Below, in pieces: positions 51,641 through 59,086 of a DNA stretch of 64,000 nt. The DNA is from Ruminococcus sp. UBA1394 (lineage in GTDB: Bacteria > Bacillota > Clostridia > Oscillospirales > Ruminococcaceae), in NCBI GenBank assembly GCA_002305725.1, contig DBQM01000003.1:22161-86160 (forward strand), read 5' to 3'. The stretch's first letter is position 1. Every line of letters begins with the position of its first letter. The notes under the pieces are model-generated. The model was given only the letters and a program-made list of their open reading frames with translations. It was not told the origin of the DNA and ran no database searches. Made by a program: the position numbers and the translations under genes.

Positions 51641-53283
51641 TTTACACCGCCATTTTCTTTGCAAAGGTTTATGACTTCGTCAAAGGTAACTGTATTTTCA
51701 AAAAAGCCTTTGGTGATTCGTGATGAAACTGTTGTGTAGAAATCGTTTTTGCTGTAAAATTCGCCGGAAGGATCTTCTGAAATTATAGTGCCGTCAAAAA
51801 GCAGTCCGCAGGTATCAGCAGTTTCTGCAGCAAATTCATTGTCATGAGTTACAATTATTATTGCCTTGCCCTCTTTTGCAAGACGTTTAAGTATCTCTGC
51901 AAATGATTTCTTAGACCATGCATCGACTCCCTTTGTAGGTTCGTCCAGCAAAATCACATCAGGACTGCTTATCATAATTTTTGCAAGCGCTGCTTTCTGT
52001 ATTTCTCCGCCGCTCAAATCATAAGGGTGATTTTTAAGTACTTCTACAATACCAAGAGTACGGCACAAATCATTAACTGCCGACGGCGCAATATCTTTTT
52101 GAATACCGCAGTTTACAGCAAAATTCACAAGGTCATCCCTCAGATTGTCCTCTGTAAAAAGGGTAACAGGATTCTGCGGTATTACCGCAATTTTTGAAGC
52201 AGCATTATATCGTATTCCACCTATGAGAATATTTCCCGAATAAGGTTTAAGCTGACCGGCTATCAATGCCAGCAGGGTTGTTTTACCACAGCCGTTTCCG
52301 CCCACAACAGCGTAAATTTCGCCCTTTCTCACTTTAAGGTCAAGACCGTTTATTATGTCCGGCGATTTTCTGTCGTATCTGAAATAAATATCATCAAGCT
52401 CCACAGCAAAGGAATTATTGTTTAACTTAACCGGCTTGTCCAGCTTTCTTACGATATTCGGGCAATACCTGCGGATAAACGTCCTTGCCTCTCTTACATC
52501 AATAGGACACGCTGCCTTAATCCCAAACCGCTGATAAATCCTTGCAGGAATCGGCATTCCCTCAACAATAGGAGCTTCCTTGGCGAAAAATCCGCAGCAG
52601 GTTCTTGGTACACCGAGATATCTAATCTTTGTTTTGTCCAATACAGCAATAGTATCGGCATAGGAAAAAATCCCCTCAAGATTATGCTCCGAGATAATTA
52701 CAGTAACCCCGTATTCACGATTGAATCGCACAAGCATTTCGATAAAAGCCGAGGCACTGAAAGGGTCAAGCTGCGAAACCGGTTCGTCAAGCAGCAGCAG
52801 GTCAGGGGACATTATCATAACAGCGGCAAGGTTTAAAAGCTGTTTCTGACCACCGGAAAGTGTAGCGGTATCGCTGTGAAACCATTTGTTTATTCCGAAA
52901 ACGCTTGAAATTTCAGCAGTTTTTCTCTTTATAACCGAATCTGATTCACCAAGATTTTCAAGACCAAATGCCAGTTCACGATAAACCTTATCCGTAACTA
53001 TCTGCCCGTCGGGATTCTGCATTACATATCCTATTTCAGACGCAGACTGACGGTCATCCAGCTTTGAAATATCAGTACCCTTGTAATAAATCCGACCTTT
53101 TCTTTTACCGTCCGGAGCAATTTCCTTTTTCATAAGCTTTAAAAGAGTTGTTTTTCCGCAGCCGGAAGGACCGTATAAAATCAGAAAATCACCCTTGTTT
53201 ACCGAAAAACTTATGTCATCAATAATATTTGTCTTGCTTCCCTTATAGGCAAAGCTTAAATTTTCGACCTTAATAATTTCCAT
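51637..53283 (-). CDS. ECF transporter ATPase with fused A and A' domains
   Basis: A 548-residue protein made of two ABC ATPase domains in one chain, equivalent to EcfA plus EcfA'. Domain one: Walker A GPSGCGKT at residues 38-45, signature LSGGQKQ, Walker B LLLLDEP. Domain two: Walker A GGNGCGKT near 335-342, signature LSGGEIQKAAL, Walker B VILLDEP. Energising modules of the ECF type usually use two separate ATPases; single-chain forms are known in dedicated modules. It starts inside the EcfT-like gene (28-base overlap) and overlaps the S component by four bases, indicating strong translational coupling. It should power the adjacent S component and perhaps others in the cell. Confidence 0.92.
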   Translation of the reverse strand: MEIIKVENLSFAYKGSKTNIIDDISFSVNKGDFLILYGPSGCGKTTLLKLMKKEIAPDGKRKGRIYYKGTDISKLDDRQSASEIGYVMQNPDGQIVTDKVYRELAFGLENLGESDSVIKRKTAEISSVFGINKWFHSDTATLSGGQKQLLNLAAVMIMSPDLLLLDEPVSQLDPFSASAFIEMLVRFNREYGVTVIISEHNLEGIFSYADTIAVLDKTKIRYLGVPRTCCGFFAKEAPIVEGMPIPARIYQRFGIKAACPIDVREARTFIRRYCPNIVRKLDKPVKLNNNSFAVELDDIYFRYDRKSPDIINGLDLKVRKGEIYAVVGGNGCGKTTLLALIAGQLKPYSGNILIGGIRYNAASKIAVIPQNPVTLFTEDNLRDDLVNFAVNCGIQKDIAPSAVNDLCRTLGIVEVLKNHPYDLSGGEIQKAALAKIMISSPDVILLDEPTKGVDAWSKKSFAEILKRLAKEGKAIIIVTHDNEFAAETADTCGLLFDGTIISEDPSGEFYSKNDFYTTVSSRITKGFFENTVTFDEVINLCKENGGVK

Positions 53284-54128
53284 TTATATTCCTCACATAT
53301 TTCAGTTACAACCGGTATCAGCATTATAATCGTCCATAAAATCGAAATCAGAATATTTGCTGCGGATAATGGGATAACCGTTTCCGGATAGAATACTATA
53401 CCGGCAGTCCTGTATAAAACTGACGTCGCAGTAAAGGGAAGTAAATAAACTATGACAGCCAGAATGATCACATCGAATCTTCTGAAACGGTAAATACTGA
53501 ATGAACTTCGTCCGTAAAGACCGTATCCTCTTGCATACATTGAATCTGCGGAATCGGCAGAACTTTCAATTATCCATGTAATGAGCGCTGAAAAACTTCT
53601 GATAACTATGTATATCTTTTTCCTTAAACTTTTATAGCCGGAATATATATTTTTCTGCGTCCTGTAAATATTCAGATACTGCTTTCTGCAAAGCGGAACA
53701 AATTTCATTATTCCCGAAATAAAAACTGCAAGCCTTGGTGCAATACCAGAAATCAGATAAATTATTTTCTCCCCGGACATTACACGGGACATACAGGAAA
53801 ACCAGCAAATTACCGCTGAAAATTCCAGTCCTGTGGAAAATCCCAGAAGAATTGCCTCTTTTGTGACTGCATTGTCATTAATAAAAAAAAGCGCCGTTTT
53901 TCCGTTGTGTGAAACGAGGGGTATCAGCACGGTCAGAAAACCGGTGAGCAGTATATAGTTAAAAATTTCTTTTAATATCCTGATACTTCTTAACTGAAAA
54001 ATTCTGTAAACTAAAGCAATTACAAGACTTATACAAAGAAAAAAAGGATTTCTGTTTAAGATAACCGAGCATATTGACGCTGAAAAAAATATAAACTGTG
54101 TTGCCGGATGTCTTTCAGAAAAATTCAT
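53256..54128 (-). CDS. ECF transporter transmembrane component (EcfT-like)
   Basis: A 290-residue membrane protein with about five hydrophobic segments and cytoplasmic coupling helices. The family's Ala-Arg-Gly signature is present as YARGYG (residues about 197-202, after SADSADSM), and a second RFRRFDV-type segment follows near 216-222. These coupling helices bind the ATPase dimer, and the protein is the scaffold on which S components exchange. The ATG has AAGGAGA upstream. Its 3' end overlaps the ATPase start by 28 bases. The size is at the upper end for EcfT. Confidence 0.88.
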   Translation of the reverse strand: MNFSERHPATQFIFFSASICSVILNRNPFFLCISLVIALVYRIFQLRSIRILKEIFNYILLTGFLTVLIPLVSHNGKTALFFINDNAVTKEAILLGFSTGLEFSAVICWFSCMSRVMSGEKIIYLISGIAPRLAVFISGIMKFVPLCRKQYLNIYRTQKNIYSGYKSLRKKIYIVIRSFSALITWIIESSADSADSMYARGYGLYGRSSFSIYRFRRFDVIILAVIVYLLPFTATSVLYRTAGIVFYPETVIPLSAANILISILWTIIMLIPVVTEICEEYKWKLLRSKI

Positions 54129-54150
54129 TTCATTATCTCCTTACTCAAAA

Positions 54151-54639
54151 TTAATCGCTTTCCTTGTCATTGCAGACATATATCCACTGAACAATATCTC
54201 CGTCTTTAAGCTTGTAATCGCTGCACACCGGCTGTTGTATTTCACCATTGACCTTGTAAATCCAGTGGCTGCCTTTTCCGCAGGAGGAATTGTATATATA
54301 GTTTATACCCTCTATCTCCCTGTTTCCGAAAATGCCTTTTGATTCAGTCTGTATCCTGTTCTCCTTTGTAACCCTTATCAGCAGATCATAAACAGTTTCG
54401 CCGTCTTTTATGGGGTAGGCTTTATCCTCAACGATAAGGCCGTATTCCGGAATATATTTCTCAAGTCCGCTGTCAAGACTGTCCATATTTTTCAGTATTT
54501 CAGAGCAGTTTACAGACATAAGCACGCTCTTTTCAGATTCCACCTGTTCGGTACTATTGTAATATTCATCCTTGCTCTGAATTTTTGCGCATCCTGTCAG
54601 CAAAATGAATACCGCAGCTGATAAAAATATCTTTTTCAT
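54151..54639 (-). CDS. DUF4430 (transcobalamin-like) lipoprotein
   Basis: A 162-residue lipoprotein (lipobox LLTGC, lipidated C17) with one DUF4430 domain (about 40-155). Conserved features are DGETVYDLLIRV near 76-87, GINYIYNSSCGKGSHWIYKVNGE near 110-132 (parts: GINYIYN, SHWIYKVNGE) and LKDGDIVQWIY near 143-153. DUF4430 is related to the C-terminal domain of transcobalamin and intrinsic factor, which holds cobalamin. It is the first gene of the ECF operon and precedes the EcfT-like gene by 22 bases, so it may scavenge the substrate outside the cell and hand it to the S component. The substrate remains unproven. Confidence 0.88.
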   Translation of the reverse strand: MKKIFLSAAVFILLTGCAKIQSKDEYYNSTEQVESEKSVLMSVNCSEILKNMDSLDSGLEKYIPEYGLIVEDKAYPIKDGETVYDLLIRVTKENRIQTESKGIFGNREIEGINYIYNSSCGKGSHWIYKVNGEIQQPVCSDYKLKDGDIVQWIYVCNDKESD

Positions 54640-54685
54640 AAATTACCGGAACACCTCTTCAGACCATAAAAATCAAACTTTTTAT

Positions 54686-54714
54686 ATTATAACATTTTTA
54701 ATGTATTTTTTCAA
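54686..54714 (-). promoter_or_regulatory. Sigma-A promoter of the DUF4430-ECF operon
   Basis: On the minus strand TTGAAA (54714-54709) and TATAAT (54691-54686) have a 17-base spacer. The leader of about 40 bases is too short for a riboswitch, so the operon is not B12-riboswitch-controlled from this promoter. Confidence 0.75.
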
Positions 54715-54776
54715 TAGTTTTCCAGACTGCGAGTGCAAAAAAATATTTTAATTTTCGTTAAAAAGGTATAAATCTA

Positions 54777-54805
54777 TTGACAATTCAAATAAAGCGTTGT
54801 ATAAT
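54777..54805 (+). promoter_or_regulatory. Full-consensus promoter of the transglutaminase-dockerin gene
   Basis: TTGACA (54777-54782), a 17-base spacer and TATAAT (54800-54805) are followed by a 75-base leader. This promoter and the divergent ECF promoter account for the gap 54640-54878. Confidence 0.8.
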
Positions 54806-54844
54806 TTAATCAACAAAGAGATATAAGAGGGGAATATATTCTGA

Positions 54845-54890
54845 AGGGAGGAAGTATATCATAGAATCCCTGTGATATATGATATCAATG
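54845..54890 (+). promoter_or_regulatory. Distant SD with intervening hairpin before the transglutaminase-dockerin start
   Basis: A strong GGGAGG (54846-54851) lies 27 bases before the ATG at 54879, which is too far for normal initiation. A 7-bp stem, TATATCA (54855-54861) with TGATATA (54873-54879), loops out the interval and leaves the second in-frame ATG (54888) about 11 bases from the SD. An in-frame TGA at 54873 rules out an upstream start. The hairpin could simply bridge the distance or could regulate initiation. Confidence 0.5.
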
Positions 54891-56477
54891 AAAAAAACAT
54901 TTAAATCTTTATTAACTCTTTGTGTGTTCGGATTTTCATTTATGACTTCTGTCTTTTCAGCAGAGGCTATTGATGAAATTTCGTCCGATATTACCGAAAC
55001 TGAAATTCAGGTCGATGAAACAGAAGTCATGACAGATGATATAATTATTGATTCTGCATATCTTCCGGATATCAGTTACAATTTCAATGAAAATCACTTT
55101 CTGTATTACGACCAGCTTGACAACAACAATAAAGCTGCATATGACGCTATGAAAGTATGGATTGAACCTACAACAGAGGAGTTTGCAGTTTCGTTGCCTG
55201 ATACTGTTTCCTATGAAACGGCATCAACAGATATGAGCAGCTGGGACGAGGAGCAGTATAATGATTTCTGGAATATGATATTCAGTAATATCCGCTTCGG
55301 AAAAGACGCTTTAACCTTTGACTATCCGGAATTGTTCTGGCTTGATTCAGGCAAAATAAAAATAACGCTCAGCAACGTAAGAACAAGCTATAGTATCAGA
55401 ACACAAATGTATACCATGAAAATATCGGAAATGAAACTTCAGGGGAGTGTCAAGGAAGAATATACCGATGTTGATACTGCTAAGGAATTTAAGCAGCTTG
55501 TTGATGATTCAGTAAGTGCCTTTGAAATACAGGGTGATAACAGATATCAACAGGTAAAATATATCCATGACTATATCGCACAGACAGTTTCATATAATGC
55601 TTCTGCTGCATACCACGATGCAGTAACAGGACTGTTCTGTGAACCTTATCAGATTGTCTGCGAAGGATATTCAAAGTCTTTCAAGTTACTGTGCGACAAA
55701 GCTGATATTCCTTGTATTGTTGTACCAGGAAATATTAATACTGAAACAAATACAGGTCATATGTGGAACTATGTAATGATGGAAGACAATGAGTGGTACG
55801 GGCTTGACTGTACATGGGACGATACCAATTCCACCTCAAATCCCGTAAAATACACCTATTTCCTTAAAGGCTCCGACAATTTCGGAGGCAGTCACACACC
55901 AGACACAGAAGTATACACTACAGCATTTACATATCCTGAACTCAATACTGATGATTATGTATATAACTCTACACCGCCTGTAACCTCTGTCACAACTTCA
56001 TCGCAGACATCTGTTTCAACAACTGAAACTACATTAAAACAAACTTCAGTCACAATTCCGGAAACAACTCAAATTACAACAACAGTCACTACAGAGCCTG
56101 TAACAACAAAGATAACAACAACTCTGCCGGTCACAACCACAGTTGCTGTAAATTCTGCAACAACAGTCAGCACAGCTATTGTTACAACAACTGTTCCAGT
56201 TACTACAACAGCTTCTGACACAACAATAATCAGTACAACGATACCAGTCACAACAACTGTTCCGGTCACAACGACAGAACCAGTTCCGGAACATATAAAT
56301 GGCGACTACAACCTCAACGGAACAATAGACATCGCAGACCTTGTTGCACTTAGAAAGGTTATTTTAGGCATAAACACTATGGATGAAAGTTTTCCGTTTG
56401 ACGATCTGAATAACGACAATATCATCAATGTTCTTGATTATATAATCTTATCAAGAAAAATCTTAGGAGGAACCTGA
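54879..56477 (+). CDS. Secreted transglutaminase-like protein with dockerin
   Basis: A 532-residue exported protein: signal peptide (1-30), an N-terminal region without recognised domain (30-200), a transglutaminase/papain-like domain (about 210-345) with the triad C261 (in VCEGYS), H294 (in GHMWNYV) and D310 (in LDCTWDD), a long Thr/Val/Pro linker (about 365-470), and a type I dockerin (472-532) with GDYNLNGTIDIADLVALRK and DDLNNDNIINVLDYIILSR loops (19 residues each). The dockerin should attach it to a cohesin scaffold. Known transglutaminase-like bacterial surface proteins act as proteases or cross-linkers; its substrate is unknown. The start could be 54879 or 54888. Confidence 0.9.
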   Translation: MISMKKTFKSLLTLCVFGFSFMTSVFSAEAIDEISSDITETEIQVDETEVMTDDIIIDSAYLPDISYNFNENHFLYYDQLDNNNKAAYDAMKVWIEPTTEEFAVSLPDTVSYETASTDMSSWDEEQYNDFWNMIFSNIRFGKDALTFDYPELFWLDSGKIKITLSNVRTSYSIRTQMYTMKISEMKLQGSVKEEYTDVDTAKEFKQLVDDSVSAFEIQGDNRYQQVKYIHDYIAQTVSYNASAAYHDAVTGLFCEPYQIVCEGYSKSFKLLCDKADIPCIVVPGNINTETNTGHMWNYVMMEDNEWYGLDCTWDDTNSTSNPVKYTYFLKGSDNFGGSHTPDTEVYTTAFTYPELNTDDYVYNSTPPVTSVTTSSQTSVSTTETTLKQTSVTIPETTQITTTVTTEPVTTKITTTLPVTTTVAVNSATTVSTAIVTTTVPVTTTASDTTIISTTIPVTTTVPVTTTEPVPEHINGDYNLNGTIDIADLVALRKVILGINTMDESFPFDDLNNDNIINVLDYIILSRKILGGT

Positions 56478-56479
56478 TA

Positions 56480-56620
56480 ATGCAGAATTATTTACTGCCG
56501 CTTCTGATTTCACCATTTACTGGTGATCACAGGAATGTTATACTATACATTATTATTGCAGCAATTGCTGCAGCTTTGATTGTAGTATTTATCTTGCTCG
56601 GCAGGAAAAATAAAAAGTAA
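56480..56620 (+). CDS. 46-residue membrane peptide resembling a sorting signal
   Basis: A small gene starting with ATG at 56480, nine bases after AGGAGG (56465-56470), which is encoded inside the last codons of the dockerin gene. The peptide starts MQNYLLPLLISPFTGDHRN, then has a hydrophobic helix (about 20-40) and ends with RKNKK. The SPFTGD motif followed by a hydrophobic helix and basic tail is laid out like a sortase cell-wall sorting signal, but the protein consists of little else. It is translationally linked to the dockerin protein. It could be a free anchor or a small regulator of the surface complex; no family is recognised. Confidence 0.75.
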   Translation: MQNYLLPLLISPFTGDHRNVILYIIIAAIAAALIVVFILLGRKNKK

Positions 56621-56623
56621 ATT

Positions 56624-56654
56624 ATGCCGGATATTCGCTCAGGGTATCCGGCAT
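56624..56654 (+). terminator. Terminator-like hairpin after the small membrane peptide gene
   Basis: A 10-bp stem (56624-56633 with 56645-56654) with an 11-base loop is followed by T-rich but interrupted sequence, just before the tRNA promoter. Confidence 0.6.
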
Positions 56655-56690
56655 TATCCTGTTCTTTTTAGAAAATATCAATTTAACTGC

Positions 56691-56719
56691 TTGACAGATT
56701 TTCAGTTTTATGGTATAAT
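56691..56719 (+). promoter_or_regulatory. Consensus promoter of tRNA-Leu
   Basis: TTGACA (56691-56696), a 17-base spacer and TATAAT (56714-56719) place the transcription start a few bases before the tRNA. Confidence 0.85.
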
Positions 56720-56734
56720 TTTAAAGTTGATTAT

Positions 56735-56821
56735 GCCGGTGTGTCGGAACTGGCAGACGAGACAGACTCAAAATCTGTTGTCAGCAATGGCGTGTGGGTT
56801 CGAGCCCCACCACCGGCACCA
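56735..56821 (+). tRNA. tRNA-Leu (anticodon CAA)
   Basis: The acceptor stem GCCGGTG (56735-56741) pairs with CACCGGC (56811-56817), then A and an encoded CCA. The anticodon stem ACAGA/TCTGT encloses CTCAAAA, giving anticodon CAA for UUG codons. A long variable arm and the GGTTCGAGCCC T-arm are present, as expected for class II tRNA-Leu. Confidence 0.97.
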
Positions 56822-56845
56822 GGTGCGTGGACGCACAGTACAATT

Positions 56846-56875
56846 CGGGTATCATTTTTGTGGTACCCGTTTTTT
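56846..56875 (+). terminator. Rho-independent terminator after tRNA-Leu
   Basis: A 9-bp stem (56846-56854 with 56861-56869) is followed by a T-run. A separate small hairpin, GTGCGT/ACGCAC (56823-56836), precedes it. Confidence 0.88.
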
Positions 56876-56885
56876 ATTGTTCCAT

Positions 56886-57006
56886 ATAATAGCATATTCT
56901 TTTGAATATGCTATTATTGCCCGATATGCAGGGAGCAAATCTCTGATTTGCGTATCTGCAAGGGCATTAAAATAAATTGTAATAAATGCGATTTGCATTT
57001 ATAATA
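56886..57006. repeat. Palindrome-flanked interspersed repeat, copy B
   Basis: The left end is a perfect 14-bp palindrome with a TTTT loop (56886-56917) and the right end an 8-bp palindrome (56982-57002). The core between them (56918-56970) reads TGCCCGATATGCAGGGAGC...GGGCATTAAAA and matches the reverse complement of the core at 17231-17284 in blocks, with different flanking palindromes. An internal GCAAATC/GATTTGC hairpin occupies the middle. It lies between tRNA-Leu and tyrA with no coding capacity. Confidence 0.65.
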
Positions 57007-57047
57007 TCATAAAAACCGCAGGTGATTTCTCATCTGCGGTTTAGCTT

Positions 57048-57902
57048 TTATTCGTTTTCTTTGGTACGCTGTCTTAAATTTTCCTCTTTCAGTATTCTGC
57101 CGTCTTTCAGCAGTTTTTCAAGAACCTCTGAATTGTTTTCAGAAATAGCTCTGCGGTATTCTGAAAGGTGTTCTATAAGCTGGTCTATCTCATACACAAG
57201 ACAGTCCCTGTTTGCAAGGAAAAGGGAAGTCCACATAGATTCATTCAGAGTTGCGATTCGTGTCATGTCCTTAAAGCTGCCTGCACTGAAACCAAGCTCC
57301 TTCTGCATCGTCGGACTTTTAACGTATGCACTTGATACAATGTGTGCAAGCTGAGAGGTATAGGCAATAACGCTGTCATGTTCAAATGGTGTGGTTTCAA
57401 CTATTTTGCCGAACCCCATGTCCTTTGCAAGTTTCTCAACTGTAAGTACTGCGTTTTTGTCGGTCTTTTCAACTGGTGTAACAATGAAGTTTGCACCTAT
57501 AAAAAGTGAACCGTCAGAAAACTCAAATCCAAAACGCTCCTTGCCAGCCATAGGATGAGTACCAACATATAAAACACCGTTTTCGATAGCTTTTTCGGTC
57601 ATCTGAAAAACCATTTCACCCTTGATTCCGCAGACGTCAGCAACAATAGCACCTTTTTTAAAACTGCTCATAAATTCATTCATGAAAGCTTTTGCAGCAT
57701 TGGGGTGAAGTCCTACAATAACCATATCATAATCTGCAAATGAATCCGGCGAAACGCCTTTTTTTATACATCCGCATTTTTCAGCTGCTTTGATAGTGTC
57801 TGCGTCAAGGTCATAACCGTATACTTCATGCCTGGTATAGCTGCTTATTGCCTTGCAGTATGAACCGCCTATCAGTCCAAGTCCTGCAACGAGAATTTTC
57901 AT
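57048..57902 (-). CDS. tyrA: Prephenate dehydrogenase
   Basis: A 284-residue NAD(P)+-dependent enzyme that oxidatively decarboxylates prephenate to 4-hydroxyphenylpyruvate in tyrosine synthesis. The N-terminal Rossmann motif GLGLIGGS is at residues 7-14, and VADVCGIK and YVGTHPMAGKE near residues 89-96 and 116-126 mark the TyrA catalytic site, including the conserved His. The length fits stand-alone TyrA without a fused chorismate mutase or ACT domain. It follows aroF by 16 bases on the same transcript. No ACT domain suggests that feedback control by tyrosine, if any, acts on AroF or through the active site. Confidence 0.94.
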   Translation of the reverse strand: MKILVAGLGLIGGSYCKAISSYTRHEVYGYDLDADTIKAAEKCGCIKKGVSPDSFADYDMVIVGLHPNAAKAFMNEFMSSFKKGAIVADVCGIKGEMVFQMTEKAIENGVLYVGTHPMAGKERFGFEFSDGSLFIGANFIVTPVEKTDKNAVLTVEKLAKDMGFGKIVETTPFEHDSVIAYTSQLAHIVSSAYVKSPTMQKELGFSAGSFKDMTRIATLNESMWTSLFLANRDCLVYEIDQLIEHLSEYRRAISENNSEVLEKLLKDGRILKEENLRQRTKENE

Positions 57903-57918
57903 TTTATTTCATTCCTTT

Positions 57919-58926
57919 TTATATAATTTTATTTTCCAGTTCACATATTTTTTTCACGTCAGCCATTACGTCGCTGAATGCGTCCGGAGTAAGCGACTGA
58001 GCGCCGTCACACAAAGCCTGTGACGGATTCGGGTGCACTTCTATCATCAGACCGTCCGCACCTGCTGCCGCTGCTGACTTTGCAAGTGGTTTTATAAGGG
58101 CAGATTTTCCGGCTGCATGACTTGGGTCTGCAATAACAGGAAGATGTGTAAGATGATGCAGGACCGGAATTGCAGAAACGTCAAAAGTATTTCTTGTGGC
58201 AGTTTCAAAGGTTCTGATACCCCTTTCGCAGAGGATAACGTTTTCATTTCCGCCGGACATAATGTATTCCGCACTCATAAGCCATTCTTCTATTGTGTTT
58301 GCAAGACCTCTTTTAAGCAGGATTGGCTTTTTGCATTTTCCGATTTCGGCAAGCATTTCAAAGTTCTGCATATTTCTTGCGCCAATCTGAATAATATCCA
58401 CATCATTGAAAAGGTCAAGGTGTTCAAGGCTCATAAGCTCTGTTACTACCGGAAGGCCGGTTTCCTTTTTAGCTGTAAGCAGCAGTTCAAGTCCCTTCGC
58501 TTTAAGACCTCTGAAAGCGTAAGGGGAGGTCCTCGGCTTGAATGCTCCGCCTCTTAAAAATGTTGCACCTGCCGCTTTGACTGCCTTTGCGCAGCTTACA
58601 ATCTGTTCCTCACTTTCTATTGAACAAGGTCCTGCCATAACTGCAAAATGACCACCGCCGATTTTAACGCCGTTTACGTCTATTACAGTATCTTTTTCAT
58701 GGAATTTACGGTTCACAAGCTTGTATGGCTCTGAAACTCTCTGAACCTTTTCGACGATATCTATTGCCTCAACGTCCTCAATATCAATTTTTGAAGTGTC
58801 GCCTATAAGACCGATAATGGTTGTTTCCGTACCCTGACTGACATGAGTTCTGAAACCGTCAGCCTCGAATTTTTCAGTAAGCTTGTCTATCTGAGCCTTT
58901 TCAGCTTTTCCGCATATAATTATCAT
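57919..58926 (-). CDS. aroF: 3-deoxy-7-phosphoheptulonate synthase (DAHP synthase)
   Basis: A 335-residue enzyme for the first step of the shikimate pathway, of the type I-beta (KDO8P-like) class. An N-terminal ferredoxin-like domain (about 1-70, MIIICGKAEKAQIDKLTEKF), the regulatory FL-type domain, precedes the TIM barrel with VMAGPCSIES near 91-100, GGAFKPRTSPYAFRG near 121-135, IGARNMQNF near 177-185 and DPSHAAGKS near 272-280. The regulatory domain commonly binds an aromatic amino acid. It starts with ATG behind a GGAGAAAAA site and leads the aroF-tyrA operon. Confidence 0.95.
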   Translation of the reverse strand: MIIICGKAEKAQIDKLTEKFEADGFRTHVSQGTETTIIGLIGDTSKIDIEDVEAIDIVEKVQRVSEPYKLVNRKFHEKDTVIDVNGVKIGGGHFAVMAGPCSIESEEQIVSCAKAVKAAGATFLRGGAFKPRTSPYAFRGLKAKGLELLLTAKKETGLPVVTELMSLEHLDLFNDVDIIQIGARNMQNFEMLAEIGKCKKPILLKRGLANTIEEWLMSAEYIMSGGNENVILCERGIRTFETATRNTFDVSAIPVLHHLTHLPVIADPSHAAGKSALIKPLAKSAAAAGADGLMIEVHPNPSQALCDGAQSLTPDAFSDVMADVKKICELENKII

Positions 58927-58968
58927 GTTTTTTCTCCTTTTTTACATTTTTGGTTTGTTGCTTTAAAT

Positions 58969-58997
58969 AGTATAGCACTTTAAAGTCCAAAAGTCAA
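58969..58997 (-). promoter_or_regulatory. Promoter of aroF-tyrA with embedded palindrome
   Basis: On the minus strand TTGACT (58997-58992) and TATACT (58974-58969) have a 17-base spacer. A perfect palindrome ACTTTAAAGT (58977-58986) lies in the spacer, a position where a repressor would block polymerase. Confidence 0.7.
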
Positions 58998-59036
58998 CCC
59001 CTTTTTTGTTTTTTATTGGACATTTCAATGCCAGAC

Positions 59037-59079
59037 AATAAAAAATCCCCCACAATGCTTGGAAAACAAAATGAGGGAT
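59037..59079 (-). terminator. Probable terminator of the maf operon
   Basis: On the minus strand a short ATCCC/GGGAT pairing (59079-59075 with 59049-59045) is followed by TTTTTT. The loop is long with only partial internal pairing, so the hairpin is weak by eye. Confidence 0.45.
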
Positions 59080-59086
59080 ATGATTT

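Noticed and set aside
54640..54878. A second cobalamin riboswitch before the DUF4430-ECF operon
   Set aside because: The leader is only about 40 bases and lacks all aptamer blocks; only ordinary promoters are seen.
56046..56294. Cys-rich and Val-rich open frames antisense to the transglutaminase-dockerin linker
   Set aside because: They are the reverse reading of a repetitive Thr-codon (ACA/ACT) linker; antisense ACN codons give Val, Cys and Ser runs. No SD or known family supports them.
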